Source: an uncultured Opitutales bacterium
GTDB lineage: Bacteria > Verrucomicrobiota > Verrucomicrobiia > Opitutales > Intestinicryptomonadaceae
Direction: 5' to 3'
NCBI GenBank assembly: GCA_944389915.1
Contig: CALXOC010000112.1
Location: forward strand, 1 to 35,898
Length of the DNA: 35,898 bases
In this document: one piece after another, positions 17,824-24,633 of the stretch
Position numbering within the stretch: the stretch's first letter is position 1
How the letters are laid out: every line of letters starts with the position of its first letter
The notes under the pieces: generated by a model
Databases searched by the model: none
Told to the model about the DNA's origin: nothing
The model's input: only the letters and a program-made list of their open reading frames with translations
Position numbers and translations under genes: made by a program

Positions 17824-18516
17824 ATGAAAACACAGGAAGCAAACTTGCGTTTGCGCGATATCGCCCGGAGCATAGACGTGAGCGCTGTCCGCGCGCAATC
17901 TACGTTAGGGAATGTTGAAGCCGCCGTTGAAGCCGCTAAAAAATACGGCTTTATATGCGTATTTGCCATGCCCTCCTTTCTACACAGGGCGAAGGCCATG
18001 TTGGACGGGCGCAATGACATAGGCTTAGGCGGAATAGTCGGATTCCCGTCGGGTGGGGACACGAGCGCCACGAAAGCTTTCGAGGCTTCTGAGCTTGTAG
18101 ATTCCGGGTGCGCGGAAATCGACATGGTAATGAACATAGGGAAGTTGAAGTCCGGTTTATACGGGGAAGTCATGGCGGATATAAAAGCCGTAAAAGAGCG
18201 CGTTGCGCCGCTTCCTTTAAAAGTAATAATAGAAGTCTGCCTGCTTGATGACAATCAGATAACGGATGCCTCGAAGATAGTTCTCGACAGCGGGGCCGAT
18301 TATCTAAAGACAGGCACTGGCTGGGCGGGAGCTACGAACTTCGGGCATTTGGAGCGCATATTTTCGGCAGTGGGCGACGCTATAAAAGTGAAGGTTGCAG
18401 GCGGGGTCAGAGATCTTGACACCCTGCTTAAGATGCGCGGCATGGGAGTTAGCAGGTTCGGAATAGGGGCGGGCTCGGCGGTGAAAATAATGGAGGAGTT
18501 CGAATCTCGGCATTAA
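17824..18516 (+). CDS. deoC: DeoC-family aldolase (deoxyribose-phosphate aldolase-like)
   Basis: A class I aldolase that, in the canonical family, splits 2-deoxyribose-5-phosphate into glyceraldehyde-3-phosphate and acetaldehyde. The 230-residue TIM barrel keeps the catalytic set: Asp100 in AEIDMVMN, Schiff-base Lys162 in DYLKTGTG, and proton-relay Lys190 in KVKVAGGVR. The first strand is unusual: where typical DeoC has IDHTLL, this protein has IDVSAVRAQST, so substrate choice could differ. The gene is 10 bases upstream of an FGGY sugar kinase, almost certainly in one transcript. That suggests a route in which the kinase makes a sugar phosphate and this aldolase cleaves it, rather than simple nucleoside salvage; no phosphorylase or deoB is nearby. 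Confidence 0.85.
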   Translation: MKTQEANLRLRDIARSIDVSAVRAQSTLGNVEAAVEAAKKYGFICVFAMPSFLHRAKAMLDGRNDIGLGGIVGFPSGGDTSATKAFEASELVDSGCAEIDMVMNIGKLKSGLYGEVMADIKAVKERVAPLPLKVIIEVCLLDDNQITDASKIVLDSGADYLKTGTGWAGATNFGHLERIFSAVGDAIKVKVAGGVRDLDTLLKMRGMGVSRFGIGAGSAVKIMEEFESRH

Positions 18517-18526
18517 AGCAAGCGTT

Positions 18527-20083
18527 ATGAAAGAGCCTCTCGCATTGGCATACGATCTCGGAACCGGAGGTTTGAAGGCGTCAATATTCGACCCACAAGG
18601 CAATTCTGTTGCATCCGAATTTGTCTATTACCCTACAAGTTATCCGAGTCCCGGCTGGCACCAGCAGCGTCCCGAAGATTGGTGGGAAGCCATAGTTAAG
18701 GCTACGCGCAGCCTCCTTTCAAAAAGCTCTATAGATCCGCGCGGGATTTCTGCAATTGGGATTTCCGGCCACAGCCTTGGCGCCATTCCAATAGACGCCG
18801 ATGGGAAACTTTTGCTGGACAGCGTTCCCATATGGTCGGATATGCGCGCTAAAAGCCAGGCCGACGCATTCTTTAAGAGGGTTGATTATGAAAAATGGTA
18901 CATGGAAAGCGGATGCGGCTTTCCTCCGCAATGCTATACGATTTTCAAGCTTATGTGGCTAAAGGAGTGCGAGCCCGACGTCTACAATAGATGTTTTAAA
19001 ATTTTAGGCACAAAGGATTATTGCAACTATAAACTGAGCGGAAAAGTTTGCAGCGACTATTCCTACGCTTCAGGCTGGGGCGTGTTTAATCTCCGCAAAT
19101 GGGACTACAACTACGATTTTATCGACGCCGCCGGCTTGAGGCGCGATATATTTCCGGAACTCGTGGATTCGTGCTCAGTGATAGGGAGCGTGGGGGCTGA
19201 GGCCGCCTCGGCGCTCGGCCTTCAAGAGGGGGTTAAAGTTGTGTGCGGGGGTGTTGACAATTCTTGCATGGCGCTCGGCGCCGGCTGCTCAGGCACGGGG
19301 GGCGCTCCCCAGGTTTACATGTCTTTGGGCTCCTCGGCATGGATAGCGGCGGTATCTGAAAGGCCCGTGTTGAACTTTAAGCAAAAGCCCTACGTATTTT
19401 GCCATGTTAACAGGGGATTCTATACTTCGGCAACGTGCATATTTTCGGCTGGGACGAGCCTTAGATGGGTGCGGGACATGTTGTGCAATGATCTTGTCGA
19501 GTCGGAAAAAGAGGGAATTTTAAATGCTTATGCGGCAATGGACAACTTGGCTTCAGAGGCTGCGGCGGGATCCGGAGGCATTATTTTTAATCCGAGCCTG
19601 GCGGGCGGGTCTATGATAGAGGAGAGCCCAAACTTGCGCGGAGCATTCTTGGGCTTGTCTTTGTCAAGCTCCCGTGCCGAACTTATACGCGCGGTTCTTG
19701 AAGGCGTAGCGTTAAATTTAAGATTCGCATTCGATGTTTTGTCGGAGTGCGTAGGCGTGCCTAAAGAGATGCCGGTTGTGGGGGGAGGGGCTAAAAGCCG
19801 ATTATGGCTTGAGATATTTGCCGACATATTTTCCTGCAAGATATGCAAGACTTCGGTGGATCAAGACGCTGCCTCACTTGGCGCGGCCGCCCTTGCCTTC
19901 ATGGGAATGGGCCAGTGGGGCGATTTCTCGCGCGTGCGCGAAGCCCAACGCATCATATTCGAGAAAAATCCCGACGCAGAAAAGCGTGAACTTTACGGGG
20001 CAGTTTATAAGGATTTTATAAGAGCTTCCGCTCTAATAGCGCGTTTTGAACAATCGCGCGCAATGGGCGAAATAAAATCTTGA
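18527..20083 (+). CDS. FGGY-family carbohydrate kinase
   Basis: A 518-residue ATP-dependent sugar kinase of the FGGY family, which includes xylulokinase, gluconokinase and glycerol kinase. The phosphate loop is DLGTGGLK (10-17), the sugar-binding region has GISGHSLGAIPID (78-90), and the probable catalytic base is Asp244 in CGGVDNSCMALGAG. The C-terminal ATPase half has PVVGGGAKSRLWLEIFADIF and QDAASLGAAALAFMGMG. The sugar-pocket signature GHSLG differs from the SGQMHG of classical xylulokinase, so I do not assign xylulose. Coupling to a DeoC-type aldolase 10 bases upstream suggests a deoxy or branched sugar substrate. The aldose epimerase 137 bases downstream may belong to the same catabolic theme. 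Confidence 0.85.
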   Translation: MKEPLALAYDLGTGGLKASIFDPQGNSVASEFVYYPTSYPSPGWHQQRPEDWWEAIVKATRSLLSKSSIDPRGISAIGISGHSLGAIPIDADGKLLLDSVPIWSDMRAKSQADAFFKRVDYEKWYMESGCGFPPQCYTIFKLMWLKECEPDVYNRCFKILGTKDYCNYKLSGKVCSDYSYASGWGVFNLRKWDYNYDFIDAAGLRRDIFPELVDSCSVIGSVGAEAASALGLQEGVKVVCGGVDNSCMALGAGCSGTGGAPQVYMSLGSSAWIAAVSERPVLNFKQKPYVFCHVNRGFYTSATCIFSAGTSLRWVRDMLCNDLVESEKEGILNAYAAMDNLASEAAAGSGGIIFNPSLAGGSMIEESPNLRGAFLGLSLSSSRAELIRAVLEGVALNLRFAFDVLSECVGVPKEMPVVGGGAKSRLWLEIFADIFSCKICKTSVDQDAASLGAAALAFMGMGQWGDFSRVREAQRIIFEKNPDAEKRELYGAVYKDFIRASALIARFEQSRAMGEIKS

Positions 20084-20220
20084 AAAGCTGCGGCATTGCT
20101 TTTGAATCGCCACAGTTCTTGCGCTTCAAACAATGGCGGCAGGCATTGCCTTTGGGGCGCTGTTTTTATCCAATATTTTTCTTGCCATTGCCTTGCCTAT
20201 AAACCCGCTTTGTTAGCAAT

Positions 20221-21294
20221 ATGAAGACAAAATCAAAACTCAATCCCTCCGATTTCCGAAAAAAAATCGGCGCAAAAAAAACGGAACTTTATATTCTGCG
20301 CAACAACAGCGGCATGGAAATGAGCGTTACAAATTTTGGCGCACGCATAGTCGAGTTGTTTGCGCCCGATAGAAAAGGCAGATTTGCCGACATCGTCTTG
20401 GGCTATTCAACATTGGCGGAATATGTAAAGCCCAGGGGGGAGCGTTTTTTTGGGGCCGTTATCGGCAGGTGCGCCAACAGGATAGCGAACGGGCGCTTTA
20501 AAATGTCCGGGAAAACGTTTAAACTTGCGCTGAACAACGGCTGCAATTCGCTCCATGGCGGCGATAAAGCCTTTGACATGCGCGTGTGGGACGCTTGTCA
20601 GACAGGCGCCGGAACTTTAGAGCTGAGCTACCTGTCTGCCGACGGCGAAGAGGGATATCCCGGCAATCTTAGGGTTTTTATGACATATGCGCTTAGCGAT
20701 GCCAATGCTCTGACGATAACTTATAGGGCCGTTTGCGACAAAGCAACCATCTGCAATCTCACCCACCATTCTTTCTTCAATTTGCGCGGGGCCGGAGCAT
20801 GCGATATAGGAAGGCACTCCATGCTTATAAACGCCGATTATTATACTCCCATAAACGAAAATTTGATTCCTATCGGCAGGCTTGCCAAAGTGGAGGGCAC
20901 TCCCATGGATTTCCGAAGGCCTGTAATGATAGGGGAGCGAATAGATTCTCCATTCCGGCAGCTTGAGTTTGCCGGCGGATACGACCACAACTGGGTGTTA
21001 AAACGCAAGACGGCAAAGTCCCTGGAATTTGCCGCGCGCGTGTCGGAGGAAAGCAGCGGCAGAACATTGGAGCTTTATACAACACAGCCCGGAATGCAGT
21101 TTTACGCCGGAAATTTTCTCGACGGCAAGAGCGTGGGCAAAGGCGGAAAAGCTTACGCACGCAGGACGGCTTTTGCCCTTGAAACCCAGCACTTCCCGGA
21201 CAGCCCCAACCAGGCTTCTTTCCCTTCAACGGTTTTGAATCCAAAGGAGGCGTACTTTCAAGTTTGCGAGTACCGCTTCGGGGTGGAGAAGTAA
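20221..21294 (+). CDS. galM: Aldose 1-epimerase, cytoplasmic form
   Basis: Interconverts α and β anomers of free hexoses or pentoses, feeding kinases that accept one anomer. At 357 residues with no signal peptide it should be cytoplasmic. Family landmarks: the NFGARIVELFAPDRKG segment, GRCANRIANGRF, NSLHGGDKAFD, catalytic His in LTHHSFFNL, GGYDHNWVL, and the catalytic-base Glu in LETQHFPDSPNQ. The N-terminus has a Lys-rich 15-residue tail before the fold begins. It lies 137 bases after the FGGY kinase with no clear terminator between and converges on mtaB. A second, exported homologue is at 29997-31109. Confidence 0.93.
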   Translation: MKTKSKLNPSDFRKKIGAKKTELYILRNNSGMEMSVTNFGARIVELFAPDRKGRFADIVLGYSTLAEYVKPRGERFFGAVIGRCANRIANGRFKMSGKTFKLALNNGCNSLHGGDKAFDMRVWDACQTGAGTLELSYLSADGEEGYPGNLRVFMTYALSDANALTITYRAVCDKATICNLTHHSFFNLRGAGACDIGRHSMLINADYYTPINENLIPIGRLAKVEGTPMDFRRPVMIGERIDSPFRQLEFAGGYDHNWVLKRKTAKSLEFAARVSEESSGRTLELYTTQPGMQFYAGNFLDGKSVGKGGKAYARRTAFALETQHFPDSPNQASFPSTVLNPKEAYFQVCEYRFGVEK

Positions 21295-21320
21295 AATTAG
21301 GCGGGCGGATTTTATATTTC

Positions 21321-22619
21321 TCAAACAAGGCTCGCTTTTAATGCTTCTCCTTCGAGTTTAACGCGCACTAATTGATTTTTCATTCCGGGGGGCAGACCGC
21401 CGATTTTTAATTGAATGTAGTTGTCGGTGTATGCCATATAAGAGGCGTCGGGGAGGCGGTTCTCCAGCAGGGCGGTTCGGATTTTTCCCGCCTGTGTCTT
21501 CAGAAAATTTTTGTATAATGATTCTGCCGCTTTTCTCAGGTCGTCGGCTCTGGCCTTTCTCACCGGGGCCGGAGGAAGGCAATCCGTCTTTTCGGCAAGC
21601 GTGCCGGGGCGCGGCGAGAATGTGAATACGTGCATGTTGCTCAGTGGGCTCGACAAAGCGCGCTCTCTTGTCAAAAGATAATCTTCTTCGCCCTCTCCGG
21701 GGTGTCCGCATATTATGTCGCAGCCTAAAAATATGTCGGGCACTTTTTCTCTGGCGGATTTTACAGCGTTCAAAAATTCGTCGGCCCGGTATCTTCTACG
21801 CATAATTTCCAATATTTTATCGCTCAAACTTTGGGCGGAAATATGCAAGTGCGGCATGAGTTTGTGCGACTTATCCGCCGCGCGAACAAGCAGTTCTTCA
21901 AGCGGAAATTTCGGTGGCTCTATGCTTCCTATCCTCAGGCGCAAAAGGCCCCTTACAGAATTCAGTTCGTCTATTAATCCAATTAAGTTTCCGCCGCTTT
22001 GCGGCGAGAACTTTGCAATGTTTATTCCGGTCAATACAATTTCCCTCGCGCCGCGGGAAACTATGTTTTTTGCGTCTTCAACTATGTCGGAGATCTCCCT
22101 GCTTCTGGGCAGGCCGCGCGCCAGTGGAATTACGCAATATGAGCAAAAATTATCGCAGCCGTCTTGTATTTTCAGGTTTGTCCTGTCTGATATTGGCGAA
22201 CGCCCGCATCTTGCAAGGGCGCCAATTTCCCGGATTTCCTGAATTTTAGCGGAAAATAGCGCCGCCTTTTCTGAAGGGGGATTTTCCTCCATGATTTTTA
22301 GGCAATCGGCCTTGTGCGCGTTGCCTATTATCCATTTTACCGACGGAATTTTTAGAAGCGCGTCTGCGTGTATTTGTGCGCAGCAGCCCGTAACGCATAC
22401 GGGCGATAGCGGATTTCGCTTTGAAAAAAACGCTATGGCCCTGCGCGTCTTTAAGACGGCGGTATCTGTCAGGGCGCAGGAGTTTATTATTGCGGCGTCG
22501 GCGATGTCCCCCCACTTTGCAATTTCCCAGCCGGCGGCTTCTGCGGCGTCGGCGATGGCGTCGCTTTCAAAATGGTTTACGCGGCATCCGAGCGTAAAAA
22601 CTGAAATGCGCTTTTTCAT
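21321..22619 (-). CDS. mtaB: MtaB-type tRNA methylthiotransferase
   Basis: A radical-SAM enzyme that converts N6-threonylcarbamoyladenosine-37 of ANN-decoding tRNAs to its 2-methylthio form, tuning decoding. The 432-residue protein has an N-terminal UPF0004 domain with cysteines 12, 48 and 79 (TLGCRVN, NSCALTD, VTGCCAQ), the radical-SAM core with CDNFCSYC (Cys155, 159, 162), and a short C-terminal TRAM-like region. TLGCRVN, rather than the TYGCQMN of MiaB, and the overall pattern favour MtaB over MiaB or RimO. The target includes tRNA-Ile, relevant to the ATA-rich coding of this window, though that link is speculation. It starts 43 bases past a terminator, so it has its own promoter. Confidence 0.92.
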   Translation of the reverse strand: MKKRISVFTLGCRVNHFESDAIADAAEAAGWEIAKWGDIADAAIINSCALTDTAVLKTRRAIAFFSKRNPLSPVCVTGCCAQIHADALLKIPSVKWIIGNAHKADCLKIMEENPPSEKAALFSAKIQEIREIGALARCGRSPISDRTNLKIQDGCDNFCSYCVIPLARGLPRSREISDIVEDAKNIVSRGAREIVLTGINIAKFSPQSGGNLIGLIDELNSVRGLLRLRIGSIEPPKFPLEELLVRAADKSHKLMPHLHISAQSLSDKILEIMRRRYRADEFLNAVKSAREKVPDIFLGCDIICGHPGEGEEDYLLTRERALSSPLSNMHVFTFSPRPGTLAEKTDCLPPAPVRKARADDLRKAAESLYKNFLKTQAGKIRTALLENRLPDASYMAYTDNYIQLKIGGLPPGMKNQLVRVKLEGEALKASLV

Positions 22620-22659
22620 ATTGTTGCGTTGGCTGTCTTATCCCCAAGGGTTTGACAAT

Positions 22660-22685
22660 AAAAGACGCACCTAACGGTGCGTCTT
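22660..22685 (-). terminator. Terminator downstream of rpmE2
   Basis: A perfect 10-bp stem (AAGACGCACC with GGTGCGTCTT) and a 4-base loop; on the minus strand it runs into TTTTATTG. It ends the rpmJ-rpmE2 transcript and isolates mtaB. The symmetric stem could also act on the plus strand but lacks a T-run there. Confidence 0.85.
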
Positions 22686-22704
22686 GAACAAATATCAAAC
22701 TGCG

Positions 22705-22763
22705 GCGCTTCGCAAGGGCCCGCATAGGCCATGGCAGGCAGTGTCTGTGCGCCCAAGAAGCGC
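22705..22763 (-). other. Long structured hairpin in the rpmE2 3' region
   Basis: Arms GCGCTTC (22705-22711) and GAAGCGC (22757-22763) pair over 7 bp, with nested GGGC/GCCC and GCA/TGC pairing inside. The element lies between the rpmE2 stop and the terminator, so it would sit in the 3' end of that mRNA. It could be a 3' stabiliser or a small RNA. It has no match I recognise to tRNA, SRP RNA or 6S RNA. Confidence 0.4.
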
Positions 22764-22769
22764 GCAATA

Positions 22770-23018
22770 TTATCCGCGGCGGCGCGCAAACTTTTTTTGG
22801 AACTTCTCAACGCGGCCCGCGGTGTCAACAAAGCGCTTTTCGCCAGTGTATGCAGGATGGGAGTCTGCTGTTACGTCGCGAACTATAATGAAATGGTCTA
22901 CACCGTCGATTTTTTCAACTTGCTTGCTCTTCATTGTCGAACGCGTTATGAAGCGCGTGCCGGAAGATACGTCTACAAAGCAAACCGGGTGGAAGTCTGG
23001 ATGGATTTTGTCTTTCAT
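22770..23018 (-). CDS. rpmE2: 50S ribosomal protein L31, type B (zinc-free)
   Basis: A small ribosomal protein bridging the large-subunit central protuberance and the small-subunit head. The 82-residue sequence begins MKDKIHPDFHPVCFVDVSSG and ends in a basic KKFARRRG tail. It lacks the CxxC zinc knuckle of L31 type A; only one Cys is present. DSHPAYTGEKRFVDTAGRVE is the type-B signature. A CGGAG Shine-Dalgarno sequence lies 10 bases before the ATG. It is 21 bases downstream of rpmJ in the same operon, an arrangement like the E. coli ykgM-ykgO zinc-free pair. Confidence 0.97.
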   Translation of the reverse strand: MKDKIHPDFHPVCFVDVSSGTRFITRSTMKSKQVEKIDGVDHFIIVRDVTADSHPAYTGEKRFVDTAGRVEKFQKKFARRRG

Positions 23019-23039
23019 TTTTAAATGCTCCGAGTAGTG

Positions 23040-23165
23040 TCAGCCCTGCTTCGCCTTGAAGCGCGGGTTGGTTTTATTGATTATATAGACGCGGCCTTTC
23101 CTGCGCACAACTTTGCAATCTGGATGGCGCGTCTTTAAAGACTTGATTGATGATACGACTTTCAT
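23040..23165 (-). CDS. rpmJ: 50S ribosomal protein L36, C-minus type
   Basis: A 41-residue large-subunit protein, read directly from the minus strand: it starts [20 protein letters not shown] and ends in [13 protein letters not shown]. It keeps only one of the zinc ligands of the classic form, so it is the zinc-independent (YkgO-like) type. A GAGAG purine stretch precedes the ATG. It leads the rpmJ-rpmE2 operon; a TTGACA-based promoter and a pair of direct repeats lie about 40-65 bases upstream. Confidence 0.95.
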   Translation of the reverse strand: MKVVSSIKSLKTRHPDCKVVRRKGRVYIINKTNPRFKAKQG

Positions 23166-23202
23166 GTCTTTCTCTCGTTTCTAATTTGATGAAAAGCCAG
23201 AT

Positions 23203-23231
23203 ATGAAACACTTGCGGCAAACACTTGTCAA
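23203..23231 (-). promoter_or_regulatory. Predicted rpmJ-rpmE2 promoter with paired direct repeats
   Basis: On the minus strand TTGACA (23231-23226), a 17-base spacer and TTTCAT (23208-23203). Two copies of AAGTGTTT (23226-23219 and 23213-23206), 13 bases apart, span the spacer and part of the -10, a good place for a repressor. They do not look like the usual palindromic Zur box. Confidence 0.4.
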
Positions 23232-23284
23232 GCGTTCTTTGCGTTTTTTATATTTTATTCGTAAACGGGCATTTTCGTCCATTC

Positions 23285-23686
23285 CTACATGAAGCGGAAT
23301 GGGGTAAAGCCCTCCATAACGCTTCCGGACTTTAGATATACGCCTTTTGCCTGGGAAGTGGAAATGCATGTTATCCATTCTATGCCTTCCGATTTCAACC
23401 TCGAAGTGATGGCGTCTACAAGCTTGTGGGCTATGCCGCGGCCCCTGTACTGGCTATGCACTACCAAGTCTATTAGATAAGCGTCCCCGACGCCGTCGCT
23501 TAGCGCCCTGAAAAATCCTACAAGCTTCGGGCCGTCGAAAGCCCCGTAAGCGCAATAGCTGTTTAGCAGGGCCCTTTTTATTTTTTCAGTTTCGCCGGCA
23601 TTGCCCCAGCCTTCTCCCTCGTATAAGAAAGCGATGTCGCCAAGGCGATCGAATGAGGACGGCTCTATTTCCCTTATTTCTATCAT
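23285..23686 (-). CDS. GNAT-family N-acetyltransferase
   Basis: A 133-residue acetyl-CoA-dependent acyltransferase. The acetyl-CoA loop is HSQYRGRGIAHKLVDAI (about 77-93), preceded by the β4 strand DAYLIDLVV, and the C-terminus has the usual KGVYLKSGS substrate-end pattern. The substrate (small amine or protein N-terminus) is not predictable. Its ATG overlaps the stop of the DUF2156 gene by 4 bases, so the two are translationally coupled and probably act together. The stop codon lies in the loop of a small hairpin (7-bp arms CCATTCC and GGAATGG, 23279-23302) that may attenuate or end transcription. Confidence 0.85.
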   Translation of the reverse strand: MIEIREIEPSSFDRLGDIAFLYEGEGWGNAGETEKIKRALLNSYCAYGAFDGPKLVGFFRALSDGVGDAYLIDLVVHSQYRGRGIAHKLVDAITSRLKSEGIEWITCISTSQAKGVYLKSGSVMEGFTPFRFM

Positions 23687-24591
23687 TGCTTTGCGTATGC
23701 CCTGAGCCTGCGATACTTTATTTGCGGATCCAGCGAGTTTTTTGCGTGGCGCAAATTTTCGTCTCCAAGATCCTGCTCGCGGTTCATATACTTCGCCCCG
23801 CGCTTTATTAATGCGTCCGCCTCGAGTTTTACAAGAATTTGAGGCGCGCCTTCTACGTCGAGTCTGGATTTCTCAAAATGAATAGTGAAGGTATCGGAGC
23901 TTAGGCGGCTAAAGATTGAAGCCCCCAGCATTTCGCCGTTCCCGTCTCGCAGCAGCAGCCCTTCCAATCCGAGTCTGCCGAAGTTTTTTACGGCATTTTC
24001 GGCGGCTTGATATTCGGTAATCAGGCCCTTGTTTAAGTCGGCGCGCTTAATGAAATCCCAGGTCTCGCCGAGATTGCCGGGGTTCATATCTTCCGCATGG
24101 AAGTTCGGATGTTCGGTTTGGAAGCGCTTTATGTGGTTGCGCTTTTTGCGCAGCTTTGCTCCGGAAAGGGAGGATAGCCTTGAGACGTCGTAAATGTAAT
24201 CCTCGTCGGCAGGGTCAGCCACCATGCAGAAAAACCTGTCTGCGTTTGGGAATTTTTCGGGCCATTCGGGCGGGACATTATACACATAATTTGAAAGCAA
24301 AAGGCCGGCGTCTTTAAAGGTATCCACATAGCGCGACAGAGTTTCAGGCGAAACATCGCGCCCCAATGGATAGTGCAAAATTCCATCTACCGGATTGTAT
24401 ATAAAAGAGCAATCCTCGCCTGCGTCCAAAATCTTGGTGTTGTAGGCGCTGCTCCATATAAAGATTGTGGCAAAGGAGTTTTCGCAACTTTGCGACGGCG
24501 AAATTGATGAAAGCCTTCTTATTCTGTCTTCGTCTTTAAAGGAAATATCCCTCATTCCGGAGAGATTTATCTTTTCATGAATTATATTCAT
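23683..24591 (-). CDS. DUF2156 protein (phosphatidylglycerol lysyltransferase C-terminal-like)
   Basis: A 302-residue soluble protein with the tandem GNAT-like fold of the C-terminal domain of MprF-type aminoacyl-phosphatidylglycerol synthases, but without the membrane flippase part. Visible family features: EDYIYDVSRLSSLSGAKLRK (about 132-151), KKRNHIKRF right after it, and the closing YMNREQDLGDENLRHAKNSL (about 266-285), the most conserved segment. Stand-alone members are common and of unknown substrate; some are thought to transfer an acyl or aminoacyl group. It overlaps the GNAT gene downstream and follows uvrA by 42 bases, so all three may share a transcript. Lipid aminoacylation should not be assumed without membrane helices. 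Confidence 0.8.
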   Translation of the reverse strand: MNIIHEKINLSGMRDISFKDEDRIRRLSSISPSQSCENSFATIFIWSSAYNTKILDAGEDCSFIYNPVDGILHYPLGRDVSPETLSRYVDTFKDAGLLLSNYVYNVPPEWPEKFPNADRFFCMVADPADEDYIYDVSRLSSLSGAKLRKKRNHIKRFQTEHPNFHAEDMNPGNLGETWDFIKRADLNKGLITEYQAAENAVKNFGRLGLEGLLLRDGNGEMLGASIFSRLSSDTFTIHFEKSRLDVEGAPQILVKLEADALIKRGAKYMNREQDLGDENLRHAKNSLDPQIKYRRLRAYAKQ

Positions 24592-24633
24592 ATTCCCTAA
24601 TTTATCGGAATGTATTTGAAAAATATTATCAGC

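Noticed and set aside
22686..22769. tRNA or SRP RNA in the rpmE2-mtaB gap
   Set aside because: No cloverleaf, TΨC-like or SRP core sequences are present; only nested hairpin pairing is seen.
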